Below, piece by piece: positions 25,972 to 34,551 of a stretch of 64,000 nucleotides of DNA; the stretch's first letter is position 1; each line of letters begins with the position of its first letter. The position numbers and the translations under genes are program-made. The stretch covers positions 62,001 through 126,000 of the forward strand of contig NZ_JABBGG010000001.1 in assembly GCF_012927275.1 (NCBI RefSeq), read 5' to 3'. The DNA is from Massilia polaris (GTDB lineage Bacteria; Pseudomonadota; Gammaproteobacteria; Burkholderiales; Burkholderiaceae_D). The notes under the pieces are model-generated. The model did not search any database. It worked only from the letters and a program-made list of their open reading frames with translations, and was not told where the DNA came from.

Positions 25972-27138
25972 ATGGCCGGTCCCGACGAAAATTGCGAAGA
26001 GCACGTGATGCTTCCTCCGCGTCCGCTTGCGGCGCGCAAGGGACGCGGCGCTGTATCGAATATCCAGGGCCGGTACGAAGTCAATGGCCGCGAGTCGTTC
26101 GACGACGGCTGGACGCATGACGAGGATGGCGACGAGCCCGCGCCGTTCAAGACGCACGTCACCGACGAGTTCGCAAAGACCATCCTCAGCCGCAATGCTT
26201 CGCCAGACATTCCCTTCAACGTTTCGCTGAACCCGTATCGCGGTTGCGAGCACGGCTGCATCTACTGTTTCGCGCGTCCAACGCATAGTTACCTCGGGCT
26301 GTCGCCGGGCCTCGATTTCGAAAGCCGCATTTTCGCCAAGGTCAACGCGCCGGACTTGCTGCGGCGAGAACTTTCCCGGCCATCGTATGTGCCCGAGTCG
26401 ATCGCGATCGGCGTCAACACCGACGCCTACCAGCCCTGCGAGCGCGAGTTCAACATTACGCGGCGCGTGCTTGAGGTGTTGAACGAGTGCGAGCATCCGG
26501 CCGCACTGATCACCAAGAATTCGCTGATCGAACGCGACATCGACCTGCTCGCGCCGATGGCCGAGCGCAAGCAGGCGATTGCCGCGATCACCCTGACCAC
26601 GCTCGATCCGGAAATATCGCGCACGCTTGAACCACGGGCGGCAGCGCCCGCGCGCCGCTTGCGGACGATCCGCACATTGACTGAGGCGGGCATACCGGTG
26701 CGGGTCAGCGTGGCGCCGGTGATCCCGTTCGTCACCGAGCCGGAGCTGGAGCGCGTGCTGGAAGCAGCGCGTGAGGCAGGCGCCTTGAGTGCGCATTACG
26801 TGGTGCTGCGCTTGCCGTGGGAAGTCAACCCGCTGTTCCAGGAATGGTTGCAGGCGCACTTTCCGGACCGCGCCCGGCGCGTCATGAACCGGGTCCGCGA
26901 AATGCGCGGGGGCAAAGACTACGACAGCGACTTTAGCTTGCGCATGCACGGGGAGGGCGTATGGGCCGACCTGATCCGGCAGCGATTCGAAAAGGCGGTG
27001 AAGCGGCTGGGCATGAATATGACGAGCGGGCGCTTTGCCGAGCTGGATACGTCGCGGTTCCGCCGTCCGCTGGTGGTGCCGACGACTGCCGGTAAGCGAA
27101 GCGGAAACGCGGCGGGGCAGCTCGATTTGTTTTCGTAG
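25972..27138 (+). CDS. Radical SAM protein, PA0069-type
   Basis: A 388-residue radical S-adenosylmethionine protein. The [4Fe-4S] site is in PYRGCEHGCIYCFARPTH (C-x3-C-x2-C). Downstream are IAIGVNTDAYQPCERE and the SAM-binding strand regions (RVSVAPVIPFVTEPEL). Members of this group are annotated as PA0069-family or SplB-related proteins of unknown reaction; no repair function should be assumed. The N-terminus (about 60 residues) is polar and probably disordered. Start ATG at 25972 is the only one close to the conserved region. Confidence 0.85.
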   Translation: MAGPDENCEEHVMLPPRPLAARKGRGAVSNIQGRYEVNGRESFDDGWTHDEDGDEPAPFKTHVTDEFAKTILSRNASPDIPFNVSLNPYRGCEHGCIYCFARPTHSYLGLSPGLDFESRIFAKVNAPDLLRRELSRPSYVPESIAIGVNTDAYQPCEREFNITRRVLEVLNECEHPAALITKNSLIERDIDLLAPMAERKQAIAAITLTTLDPEISRTLEPRAAAPARRLRTIRTLTEAGIPVRVSVAPVIPFVTEPELERVLEAAREAGALSAHYVVLRLPWEVNPLFQEWLQAHFPDRARRVMNRVREMRGGKDYDSDFSLRMHGEGVWADLIRQRFEKAVKRLGMNMTSGRFAELDTSRFRRPLVVPTTAGKRSGNAAGQLDLFS

Positions 27139-27190
27139 AGGGCTGTGAATCCGTCGATACAGTCAAGTCCCGGGCTCACAAATAGCGGTT

Positions 27191-27754
27191 TCAGTCCAGC
27201 TGCGCCAGATGCTGCTCAATTTCAAACACGTGCGGATCGTCCAGCCCCATTTCACGCAGCGCATGCGCGAGATCCACCAGATAATCCCGATTCGCTCCAC
27301 TCGGCCCGCGCGATGATGCGATCTGGCGTGCGATATCCAATTCCGGCGCTTCGCCAAGGAAGGCCGCATTGTCTTCTGTCGCGATGTAGACCAGTCCTTC
27401 CTCGCTGCCGCCTGCTTCAAAATGGATGTCGATGGCCAGCCGCAGGTAGCCGTTCTTTTCGCGATGGTCGAGGTGCGCAAACACCTCGGGCGTGATCAGG
27501 TACGCCATGCCGGCGCAGCGCGCGCCTTCCTGCGGCACCAGCGTCGCGACGCGCCCCGGCGCAGTCTCGGTACCACGGTGGTCGTGCGAACCCTGCCAGA
27601 AGCGCCGCGTCCAGTTGTCGATATGGGCCGGACGCCGCTCGATGAACGGAAAATCCGCCTTGAAGATCAGCGAGCCGTAACCGAACAGCCACACGCGGTG
27701 GTGGCCGTCGAACTTGTCCATGCGCTGGTTGATGGCGATGGTGTTGTGTGACAT
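27191..27754 (-). CDS. chaC: ChaC-type gamma-glutamylcyclotransferase
   Basis: A 187-residue ChaC-family enzyme, which cleaves glutathione to 5-oxoproline and Cys-Gly. The diagnostic VWLFGYGSLIF (Y-G-S-L phosphate-like loop) is near residue 20, followed by GRVATLVPQEGARCAGMAYL and the REKNGYLR glutamate that acts as general base in this family. ATG at 27754 (MSHNTIAINQRM) is chosen; upstream in-frame starts at 27784 and 27844 would extend toward or into the adjacent LysR gene. It converges with the radical SAM gene and follows the LysR gene on the same strand. Confidence 0.85.
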   Translation of the reverse strand: MSHNTIAINQRMDKFDGHHRVWLFGYGSLIFKADFPFIERRPAHIDNWTRRFWQGSHDHRGTETAPGRVATLVPQEGARCAGMAYLITPEVFAHLDHREKNGYLRLAIDIHFEAGGSEEGLVYIATEDNAAFLGEAPELDIARQIASSRGPSGANRDYLVDLAHALREMGLDDPHVFEIEQHLAQLD

Positions 27755-27797
27755 GGTGCTTACCCTGTTTGAACCAGCGTCCATTATAACGAGCGCT

Positions 27798-28721
27798 TCA
27801 GCCGACGTTTGGCGTCGGCATATTCCAGTCATGCGCTTCGACAAAGCGCAGCAGGAAGGCGATGAAGCTTTCGGCGGCCGGCGAGGGCGAACGGTTTTCT
27901 CGCGTGTAGACGAAAAAGCGCCGCGTCAGTTCCGGCTCGTGCAACTGGCGCATGTGCAGCTTGTGGAGCTTCACCAGCGGTTCGGCATACGGAAGGCAGA
28001 CCGTGACGCCCAGACCTGCGGCGACCATCGCCAGCGCTGTCGTCATGAAAGTGACTTCGTTGGCGGGATTGAGCGGGACGTCGCGCAGGGAGCTGTGCAT
28101 GTCGCTGAGCAGGCGCTCGGTGAACTGGCCCTGGAGCGATATTAAGGGATAGTCGGCCAGGTCCTGCCAGGTCACGCGCTCGCGCTGCTCGAGCGGATGC
28201 GCTTGCGGGAACACCAGCACGAACGGCATCTCGAACAGGACCTTCGCGTCGATCTGCGCAGCCGGATCGCGCTCGGGCCCGATGCCGATATCGACCTCGC
28301 CGCTGGCCACGCGCGCATTCACATTCTCCACCGCGCAGTCGACCAGCTTGACCTGGATGTCGGGATACGCTTCGCGGTAGGCGGCGATCACTTCCGGCAG
28401 CAGCGTGCAGGCCATCAGTTGCGGCGCGGCGATGCGCACCATGCCCTTTTTTAGCTTGGTATGATTGGCTACGTCGTGCAACGCGCCGTCAAGGTCGTCG
28501 ATCATCTTCGAGAACAGCGGGTAAAGCTCGCGTCCGATGTCGGTCAGGGCGATCTTGCGGGTGCTGCGGTCGACCAGGCGCACGCCAAGGGTCTGCTCCA
28601 GTTCCTTGATCAGCCCGGACAGTGCTGCCTGCGTCACGTGCATGTACTCGGCCGCAAGCGTGAAACTGCCCGCGCGGGCCAAAAAGATGAACGCGCGCAT
28701 CTGGCGCAGGGTCGGATTCAT
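27798..28721 (-). CDS. LysR-family transcriptional regulator
   Basis: A 307-residue LysR-type regulator: an N-terminal winged helix (LRQMRAFIFLARAGSFTLAA, then HVTQAALSGLIKELEQTLG) and a periplasmic-binding-type effector domain (from VRIAAPQLMACTLLP). It is divergent from the VOC-FAH-maiA operon with 86 bases between the starts, the arrangement typical when the regulator controls its neighbour and itself. The gap is AT-rich with an ATAAAT-type repeat pattern. The inducer is likely an aromatic breakdown product, which is an inference from the neighbours. Confidence 0.92.
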   Translation of the reverse strand: MNPTLRQMRAFIFLARAGSFTLAAEYMHVTQAALSGLIKELEQTLGVRLVDRSTRKIALTDIGRELYPLFSKMIDDLDGALHDVANHTKLKKGMVRIAAPQLMACTLLPEVIAAYREAYPDIQVKLVDCAVENVNARVASGEVDIGIGPERDPAAQIDAKVLFEMPFVLVFPQAHPLEQRERVTWQDLADYPLISLQGQFTERLLSDMHSSLRDVPLNPANEVTFMTTALAMVAAGLGVTVCLPYAEPLVKLHKLHMRQLHEPELTRRFFVYTRENRSPSPAAESFIAFLLRFVEAHDWNMPTPNVG

Positions 28722-28807
28722 AAGATGTGCTGATAAATGGCGAGATAAATATTGTTTGTATGATAGTTCGTTTTGTCCTTTAATAGCGGATTGGAATGGA
28801 GACCACC

Positions 28808-29350
28808 ATGCAGATCAAACGAATTCACCACGTGGCGTACCGCTGCAAGGATGCCAAGCAGACCGTCGAGTGGTACGGCAAGTACCTCAACATGGACTTC
28901 CAGCTGGCGATCGCGGAGGACAACGTACCGTCGACCGGCGCGCCCGACCCATACATGCACATCTTCCTCGACGCCGGCATGGGCAATGTGCTGGCGTTCT
29001 TCGAGCTGCCGACGCAAGCGCCGATGGGACGCGACCAGAACACCCCGGCCTGGGTCCAGCACCTGGCGCTGGAAGTCGCTTCGATGGACGAGATGCTGGC
29101 GACCAAAGAGCGCCTGCAAGCCGATGGCATCGACGTGATCGGCCCGACCGACCACACCATCTTCAAGTCGATCTACTTCTTCGATCCGAACGGCCACCGC
29201 CTCGAACTGTCGGTCAACACCGGCACGCCCGAGATGATGAAGAAGCTCGACGACGTCAAGTGGGACATGCTGAACGAGTGGGCCGAGACGCGCAAGGCGC
29301 CGAAACACGCGGCCTGGATGCACACTTCCGCCGACGCGAAAAAATACTGA
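28808..29350 (+). CDS. VOC-family (glyoxalase/dioxygenase-fold) protein
   Basis: A 180-residue vicinal-oxygen-chelate protein. IHHVAYRCKDAKQTVEWY supplies the first metal His, a second His lies in QHLALEVASMDE, and the Glu-side strand is FFDPNGHRLELS. It could be a dioxygenase, isomerase or glyoxalase; the fold alone does not tell. ATG at 28808 has a GGAGACC ribosome site; an ATG at 28796 is also in frame. The gene is first in a LysR-controlled operon with a fumarylacetoacetate hydrolase-type enzyme eight bases later and maleylacetoacetate isomerase, so a ring-cleavage role is plausible. Confidence 0.83.
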   Translation: MQIKRIHHVAYRCKDAKQTVEWYGKYLNMDFQLAIAEDNVPSTGAPDPYMHIFLDAGMGNVLAFFELPTQAPMGRDQNTPAWVQHLALEVASMDEMLATKERLQADGIDVIGPTDHTIFKSIYFFDPNGHRLELSVNTGTPEMMKKLDDVKWDMLNEWAETRKAPKHAAWMHTSADAKKY

Positions 29351-29358
29351 GGACAGCA

Positions 29359-30384
29359 ATGAAACTCGCTACTTTAAAAGCCGGTGGCCGCGACGGTTCG
29401 CTGATCGTAGTCAGCCGCGACCTGCGCCATTGCCAAAAGGTCCCGAAGATCGCCGCGACCTTGCAGTTCGCGCTGGATAACTGGGGCCTGGTCGTCGAGC
29501 GCCTCGAGACGGTCTACAAAAGCCTGAACGACGACAGCTCCTGGGATATGCAGCCGTTCGACGAAACGCTGTGCCACTCGCCGCTGCCGCGCGCCTACCA
29601 GTGGGCCGACGGCTCCGCCTACATCAATCACGTCGAGCTGGTACGCAAGGCGCGCAACGCCGAGGTGCCGGCCTCGTTCTACACCGATCCGCTGATGTAC
29701 CAGGGCGGCTCCGACTCCTTCATCGGCCCGCACGACCCGATCTTCGCGCTGTCCGAAGAGTGGGGCATCGACCTCGAAGCCGAAGTGGCTGTCGTCACCG
29801 GCGAAGTGGCCATGGGCGCCAGCGTCCACGAATGCGCGAAGGCGATCCGCCTGGTCATGCTGGTGAACGACGTCTCGCTGCGCAACCTGATCCCGAACGA
29901 ACTCGCCAAGGGCTTCGGCTTCTTCCAGTCGAAAGCGGCCAGCGCGTTTTCGCCAGTGTGCGTGACGCCGGACGAACTGGGCGACGCATGGCAGGACTCC
30001 AAGCTGCGCCTGCCGATCAATGTCCAGCTGAACGGCCGCCCGTTCGGCAAGCCCAACGCGGGCGACGACATGACCTTCAACTTCGCCCAGCTGGTCGCGC
30101 ACGCCGCAGCCACGCGCGAACTCGCCGGCGGCACCATCATCGGTTCGGGCACGGTGTCGAACAAGCAGGGCAGCCTGCACGGGTCGAGCATCGAGAACGG
30201 CGGGGTTGGCTACTGCTGCCTGGCCGAAGTGCGCATGTACGAAACGATCGAACAGGGCGCGCCGAAGACGCCGTACCTGAAGTTCGGCGATACGGTCCGC
30301 ATCGAGATGTTCGACCAGCAGGGCGCCAGCATCTTCGGCGCGATCGACCAGACGGTCGCGCACTACGAGGGCCGCCAGCGATGA
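29359..30384 (+). CDS. Fumarylacetoacetate hydrolase-family protein
   Basis: A 341-residue protein of the FAH family. The C-terminal catalytic domain holds the acidic metal cluster (HVELVRKA, WGIDLEAEVAVVTGEV) and the lysine/Thr region near AGGTIIGSGTVSNKQG. The N-terminus MKLATLKAGGRDGSL is typical of the bacterial form. It would split fumarylacetoacetate or fumarylpyruvate into fumarate plus acetoacetate or pyruvate. The next gene, maleylacetoacetate isomerase, overlaps by four bases (ATGA), matching consecutive steps of tyrosine/homogentisate or gentisate breakdown. No ring-cleaving dioxygenase gene was found in the window. Confidence 0.88.
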   Translation: MKLATLKAGGRDGSLIVVSRDLRHCQKVPKIAATLQFALDNWGLVVERLETVYKSLNDDSSWDMQPFDETLCHSPLPRAYQWADGSAYINHVELVRKARNAEVPASFYTDPLMYQGGSDSFIGPHDPIFALSEEWGIDLEAEVAVVTGEVAMGASVHECAKAIRLVMLVNDVSLRNLIPNELAKGFGFFQSKAASAFSPVCVTPDELGDAWQDSKLRLPINVQLNGRPFGKPNAGDDMTFNFAQLVAHAAATRELAGGTIIGSGTVSNKQGSLHGSSIENGGVGYCCLAEVRMYETIEQGAPKTPYLKFGDTVRIEMFDQQGASIFGAIDQTVAHYEGRQR

Positions 30385-31028
30385 AACTGTATACCTACTT
30401 CCGCAGCTCCGCCGCCTATCGCGTCCGCATCGCGCTGAACCTCAAGGGCCTCGCGTACGAAGCGGTGCCGGTGCACCTGCTGCGCAGCGGCGGCGAACAG
30501 CTGCAGCCGGCCTACCGCGCGGTCAATCCTGCCGCGATGATTCCGTCGCTGGAGATCGATGACGGCGCCACGCTGACGCAATCGATGGCGATCATCGAAT
30601 ACCTCGACGAGACCCATCCGGCGGTCCCATTGATGCCGGCCGATCCGCTTGGCCGTGCGCGCGTGCGCGCGCTGGCGCTGACGGTGGCGTGCGACATCCA
30701 CCCGCTCGGCAACCTGCGCGTGCTGAAGTACCTGGTGCACGAGTTGACGGTGGACGACGAGGCCAAGGCCGCCTGGTCGCGCCACTGGATCAGCGAAGGC
30801 TTCACGGCGCTGGAGGCCATGCTGGCCGGATCGCCCGCGACCGGACGCTTCTGCCATGGCGACACGCCAACCTTGGCGGACTGCTGCCTGGTGCCGCAGG
30901 TATTCAACGCGCTGCGCTTCGAGGTCGACATGACGCGCTTCCCGACCATCGCCCGCATCCACGCAGCATGCGGCGAACGCGCCGGATTCGCCGCAGCCCA
31001 TCCGTCGAAGCAGCCGGACGCCGAATAA
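30381..31028 (+). CDS. maiA: Maleylacetoacetate isomerase (zeta-class GST)
   Basis: A 215-residue zeta-class glutathione transferase. The N-terminal thioredoxin-like domain has the active-site motif SSAAYRVRIALNLKG, and the cis-Pro segment is near NPAAMIPSLEIDDGATL followed by QSMAIIEYLDE. The C-terminal helical domain ends LADCCLVPQVFNALRF. It converts maleylacetoacetate (or maleylpyruvate) to the fumaryl form using glutathione. Its start overlaps the FAH gene stop (ATGA). The usual motif has Ser-Ser-Cys; here the third residue is Ala (S-S-A-A-Y), and the essential first serine is kept. Confidence 0.9.
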   Translation: MKLYTYFRSSAAYRVRIALNLKGLAYEAVPVHLLRSGGEQLQPAYRAVNPAAMIPSLEIDDGATLTQSMAIIEYLDETHPAVPLMPADPLGRARVRALALTVACDIHPLGNLRVLKYLVHELTVDDEAKAAWSRHWISEGFTALEAMLAGSPATGRFCHGDTPTLADCCLVPQVFNALRFEVDMTRFPTIARIHAACGERAGFAAAHPSKQPDAE

Positions 31029-31143
31029 GCGGCGGCCAACGTGTCGATTCGGCGCCCCGGTTCGATTTGATGTGTGTCAGTTGCGTTCACCCCCTCAAAG
31101 GAACACACTAAGTTATTCGCATCGATAACGACGAGGAGGGGTT

Positions 31144-31581
31144 ATGTTCAAGCACATCCTGCTGCCCACCGATGGGTCGGACAGTTCAGACGTGGCAATC
31201 CAGTCCGCCGTACAGCTGGCTCGGGAAACGGGGGCGACAATCACCGGCCTGCACGTGGTGCCGCCATTCCATACTTTTACCTACCGTGCCGACATGCTCG
31301 AAGACACCGAGGAACAGTACGATAAGGAAAGTGAGGTGCAGGCGCGCAAGGTATTAATGAAGATCGAACAGCAGGCGCAGGCAGGCGGCGTGCCGTTCGA
31401 CACGGTGGTGATTCGTTCCGACGATGTGTACGATGCGATCATTGCGACAGCCAATCACCGGCATTGCGACCTGATCGCGATGGCATCGCATGGACGGCGC
31501 GGGATGCGCGGCTTATTGCTGGGGAGCGTTACGCAGAAGGTGTTGACGCACAGCGAGTTGCCGGTGCTGGTGTACCGTTAA
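31144..31581 (+). CDS. Universal stress protein (UspA family)
   Basis: A 145-residue single-domain USP. It starts FKHILLPTDGSDSSDVAI and ends with the nucleotide-binding signature ASHGRRGMRGLLLGSVTQKVL (G-x2-G-x9-G-S/T), so it probably binds ATP. A strong ribosome site (GAGGAGGGG) lies directly before the ATG. It stands alone between maiA and the repeat at 31590, and converges with the CBS-domain gene, a frequent stress-gene companion. Confidence 0.92.
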   Translation: MFKHILLPTDGSDSSDVAIQSAVQLARETGATITGLHVVPPFHTFTYRADMLEDTEEQYDKESEVQARKVLMKIEQQAQAGGVPFDTVVIRSDDVYDAIIATANHRHCDLIAMASHGRRGMRGLLLGSVTQKVLTHSELPVLVYR

Positions 31582-31589
31582 TTCAAAGC

Positions 31590-31628
31590 GGCGGATGTGC
31601 GCTCCCAAGGGGCCGCGCCTCCGCCGAA
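31590..31628. repeat. GGCGGAT/ATCCGCC dispersed repeat, copy 2
   Basis: GGCGGATGTGCGCTCCCAAG and the following GGCCGCGCCTCCGCCGAA repeat the copy at 23111 with a few changes. It again sits between convergent genes. Confidence 0.75.
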
Positions 31629-31636
31629 CCTACGGC

Positions 31637-32080
31637 TTAGTTCAACGTCGCGCGGCTGCCTTCGGACGGCGCCGAGATTTCTTCCAGCGCCTCATCGGTC
31701 GGACCGGCATGGCGCGTGGCGAAGTCGCCCAGCGAGACGATGCCCACCAGCGTGTGCGACGCCTGGTCGACCACGGGTACGCGGCGGATTTGCGAGTCGC
31801 CCATCTCCTTCAGCACTTCGTCAACCGACTGCGACTCATGGCAGGTACGCACCTGCGTGCTCATCACGTCGCCGACACGCGTGGATTCCGGCGCCTGGCC
31901 GGCAGCGGTGGAGCGGATCGTGATATCGCGGTCGGTGATCATGCCGACCAGTTTCGGGCCGTCGCACACTGGCAGCGAGCCGACGTTCAGCTCATCCATC
32001 AATTGCGCTGCGCGGCGCACGCTTTCTTCCGGCGAGATACTGCGTACTTCGCGGGTCATTACTTCAGAAATTATTTGCAT
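31637..32080 (-). CDS. Two-CBS-domain protein
   Basis: A 147-residue protein made of a tandem CBS pair. The first repeat is EVMTREVRSISPEESVRRAA to VGMITDRDITIRS, and the second is DVMSTQVRTCHESQSVDEV to VGIVSLGDFATRH. Such stand-alone pairs sense adenine nucleotides and regulate partners; the target is unknown. The gene is divergent from the uracil-DNA-glycosylase-like gene (32243) and converges with the USP gene. Confidence 0.9.
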   Translation of the reverse strand: MQIISEVMTREVRSISPEESVRRAAQLMDELNVGSLPVCDGPKLVGMITDRDITIRSTAAGQAPESTRVGDVMSTQVRTCHESQSVDEVLKEMGDSQIRRVPVVDQASHTLVGIVSLGDFATRHAGPTDEALEEISAPSEGSRATLN

Positions 32081-32242
32081 CTGAACCTCCGTAACGAACG
32101 TTAGACATGCGAACCGGCGATATCCGGTCCTCCGTATGGTGTTGTCATAATGCCTTGAAATTCAAAACACCGACGCTTGCTTGAAATCGCCTCGTTTCAA
32201 GGCCACGCGATACAATTCCGGCTTTCCAAAGCCATACCGCCG

Positions 32243-33028
32243 ATGCCTGAATATCCAGTCCCCCAAGCGCTGCTCGACGCCTTGTCGCTCGCCGACCCGT
32301 CGTGGCGGCCCCACCTGGTCAGCGGGCTGGAGGCCGTCGCGCGCGCCAACCCGGCCTACCTGCCGGCCCTGGCCGCGGACCACTACCTGCCGACCGGGCA
32401 GCGGATCTTTGCCGCCTTCGCCCAGCCGCTGGCCGGGGTGCGCTACGTGCTGGTGGGCGAGGGGCCGTATCCGCGCGCCGAGAGCGCGACCGGGGTCTGC
32501 TTCATGGACGGCGCGGTCGGCAGCCTGTGGTGCGCGACCGGATTGTCCAAGCCGGTGAACAAGGCCACGTCGCTGCGCAATTTCATGAAGATGCTGCTGG
32601 TGGCCGATGGCCAGCTCGACGGCGCCAGCGCCGGCGGCACGGCGATGCAGCCGGTTGCCGAGCGTGCGCTGGCAGGCGCGTCCATCGGCACGCTCGCGGA
32701 GTTGCAGGGCAACCTGGGCCGCCATGGCTTCCTGCTGCTGAATGCGGCGCTGGTGTTCCGCCCGCACGTCAAACCCGTGCTTGAGGCGCGCGCATGGCTG
32801 CCTTTCCTGCAGACAGTGCTGGCCGCGCTGGCCGACAACGCGCGGCCCCTGCCGACGCTCGTATTGTGGGGAAAGATCGCCGAGCAACTGAAGCAGCTAC
32901 CGGAAACCGCGCGGTTCCCGCAGGTGTGCTCCGAGCATCCCTACAACCTGTCCTTCATCAATCATGCGGGGATGCAAGAGCTGTTCGGACCGATGCGGCT
33001 GCTGCAGGCGGGCAAGCCGCCTGCGTAG
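32243..33028 (+). CDS. Uracil-DNA-glycosylase-like protein lacking the catalytic Asp
   Basis: A 261-residue protein with the layout of family 1 uracil-DNA glycosylase (Ung). The water-activating loop, normally GQDPYH, reads GEGPYP at residues 72-77, so the catalytic Asp is Gly and the loop His is Pro. The uracil-binding Asn is kept in HGFLLLNAALV (Asn167), and the minor-groove loop, normally HPSPLS, reads HPYNLS (232-237). It may bind but not cut uracil-DNA, or act on another base. ATG at 32243 gives MPEYPVPQALLDAL; the in-frame start at 32177 adds 22 residues. It is divergent from the CBS gene. Confidence 0.8.
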   Translation: MPEYPVPQALLDALSLADPSWRPHLVSGLEAVARANPAYLPALAADHYLPTGQRIFAAFAQPLAGVRYVLVGEGPYPRAESATGVCFMDGAVGSLWCATGLSKPVNKATSLRNFMKMLLVADGQLDGASAGGTAMQPVAERALAGASIGTLAELQGNLGRHGFLLLNAALVFRPHVKPVLEARAWLPFLQTVLAALADNARPLPTLVLWGKIAEQLKQLPETARFPQVCSEHPYNLSFINHAGMQELFGPMRLLQAGKPPA

Positions 33029-33047
33029 CAAGGCTCAGTTCTAAAGC

Positions 33048-34173
33048 TTAGTTGCAGTTGCCGGAGCGCGCGCAGATCTGGTTCCAGATCTGCACCCAGC
33101 GGCTGTCCGGGATCGACGCGCCCTGGACCGTCGGATCGGCGCTGAGGTAGCCGTACGAGGTAATGCCCACCACGCGATTCTGCGCGGCATTCGACCCGGC
33201 GCCGCCACTGGTCGCCGGCACCGCGAAGTTCTGCACCCACGGTCCGCCACTCGAACCGCCGCGCGCGTCCGAGCCGTACTCGACGTTGTTCGGCGAGGTG
33301 GCCCGATAATTGTTGCTCATCACATTCTGCATTTTCTGGCAGCTGTCCAGGTTGCAGGGATAACCGAGTTTGGACGTGTGGTTCGGGTTCAGGCTCACGG
33401 TCTGCCAGCCGAGCCAGCCGGTGACGTTGCCGATCTTGGTCAACGGCCCGCCGGTGGTCATCGCCTGGTCGTCAAACTCGAGCATCGCGTAGTCGGCCGC
33501 GTTCGGCACGCCGCCGCCACTGGCCCAGGCGCCGGTCGTGATGACGTAGCGCCAGTTCCTCGACTCGAACGGCGCCACGCCATCGCGGAAGGAGGGTGCG
33601 AACACGAAGTTGTCGTAGAAGCCCGCGAACGTTCCGCTGTGCACGCAGTGGCCGGCAGTGGCGACCACGCGCCGCTGGATCACCGCAGCCGAACAGGCAG
33701 GGCGAGCCGTCGATCGAGAAGAACAGCTTGCCGACAGTGCGGTACGGATAAGCGCGGTCGGCCGAGAACCCGGCGCTCGACCCGGTGAAGGCCGGAAACA
33801 CCCGAGTGCTGGTGTACGGCGCGGCGAAAGTGCCGTTGGCCTGCGGCTCGACCTAGCCGCCGAGCTCGCTGTTTTTCTCGTGCTGGTACAGGCGCAATTC
33901 GTGCGGTTTGGACTGGACCGACGGCGCCTGCGCATCGCTGCTCTCGGGCTTGCCTGTCGGCTGGGGCGGCGCGGCTTCCTGTTTCACCTCGCCGACTTTG
34001 GCGGCGGGCAGCGGCAGCGGCTTGGCGGCCTTGAAGCGTTCCGCCGTCCAGTACGCCGCCGCACCGCGCTTGGCGGTGTTTTCCTTGCTGACTGGTTGGT
34101 CGGTTTGTGCCATCGCCGGGGCCGTTGCAAACAGGGCGATGGTCGCGCAAAAGACGGGAGTTGGACGTTTCAT
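33048..34173 (-). pseudogene. Broken trypsin-like serine protease gene
   Basis: Reading from 34173, a signal peptide (MKRPTPVFCATIALFATAPAMA) and a Pro/Ala-rich pro-region lead to an in-frame TAG near 33855. The same frame resumes (VFPAFTGSSAGFSADRAYPY) and then shifts by one base near 33690 into the frame holding the catalytic part. There TAGHCVHSG gives the His, ADYAMLEFDDQ the Asp and ARGGSSGGPW the Ser of a glutamyl-endopeptidase-like protease, ending ICARSGNCN. Two lesions make a single translated product unlikely. The catalytic domain itself is intact, so decay is recent or one lesion is a sequencing error. Confidence 0.75.
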
Positions 34174-34323
34174 TTCATCCTCGCAAAGTGGGCCGAAAAC
34201 TGTAGAGCTCATCTACCAGCCGATAGTAGCGACGGCGACCGCTGCGATGGGACGTAATGGGGGGATAGGCTGACCGCGCTCAAGCAGGGAAGAGGAACTT
34301 ACGGAGAAAAATGCTGCGCTGCA

Positions 34324-34394
34324 CATCGGACTCAACATCGGGGTCCGTCCCCGGGGACAGACCCCGGGGACGGACCCCGATGTTGAGTCCGATG
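34324..34394. repeat. 71-bp perfect palindrome upstream of iscR
   Basis: Two 33-base arms are exactly complementary around a five-base loop (ACAGA). The core is GGGGTCCGTCCCCGGGG. Nothing around it looks like a transposase, and no T-run follows. It lies between the broken protease and the IscR operator. Confidence 0.85.
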
Positions 34395-34453
34395 CCGACC
34401 GGGCTTGCCAGTCGCCGGAAGGGGGCTCCGAGACAAAGTGTTCGGAATTTGAT

Positions 34454-34479
34454 ATACTTGACTAAATCGTTCAACTAAT
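34454..34479. promoter_or_regulatory. IscR operator (type 1 site) before iscR
   Basis: ATACTTGACTA, three spacer bases and then GTTCAACTAAT give a near-symmetric 26-base site matching the type 1 pattern bound by [2Fe-2S]-IscR. The embedded TTGACT can serve as a -35 box, so holo-IscR would block RNA polymerase and repress the operon when Fe-S supply is good. Confidence 0.75.
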
Positions 34480-34551
34480 ATGCTTCCTTGCAGTAATCAA
34501 GAGGCATATCTGTTTGAACCGAGGCAATATTTTAACATGACCGGGGTTGTG

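Noticed and set aside
34324-34394. Insertion-sequence end or MITE
   Set aside because: No target duplication or transposase seen next to it; recorded as a palindrome only.
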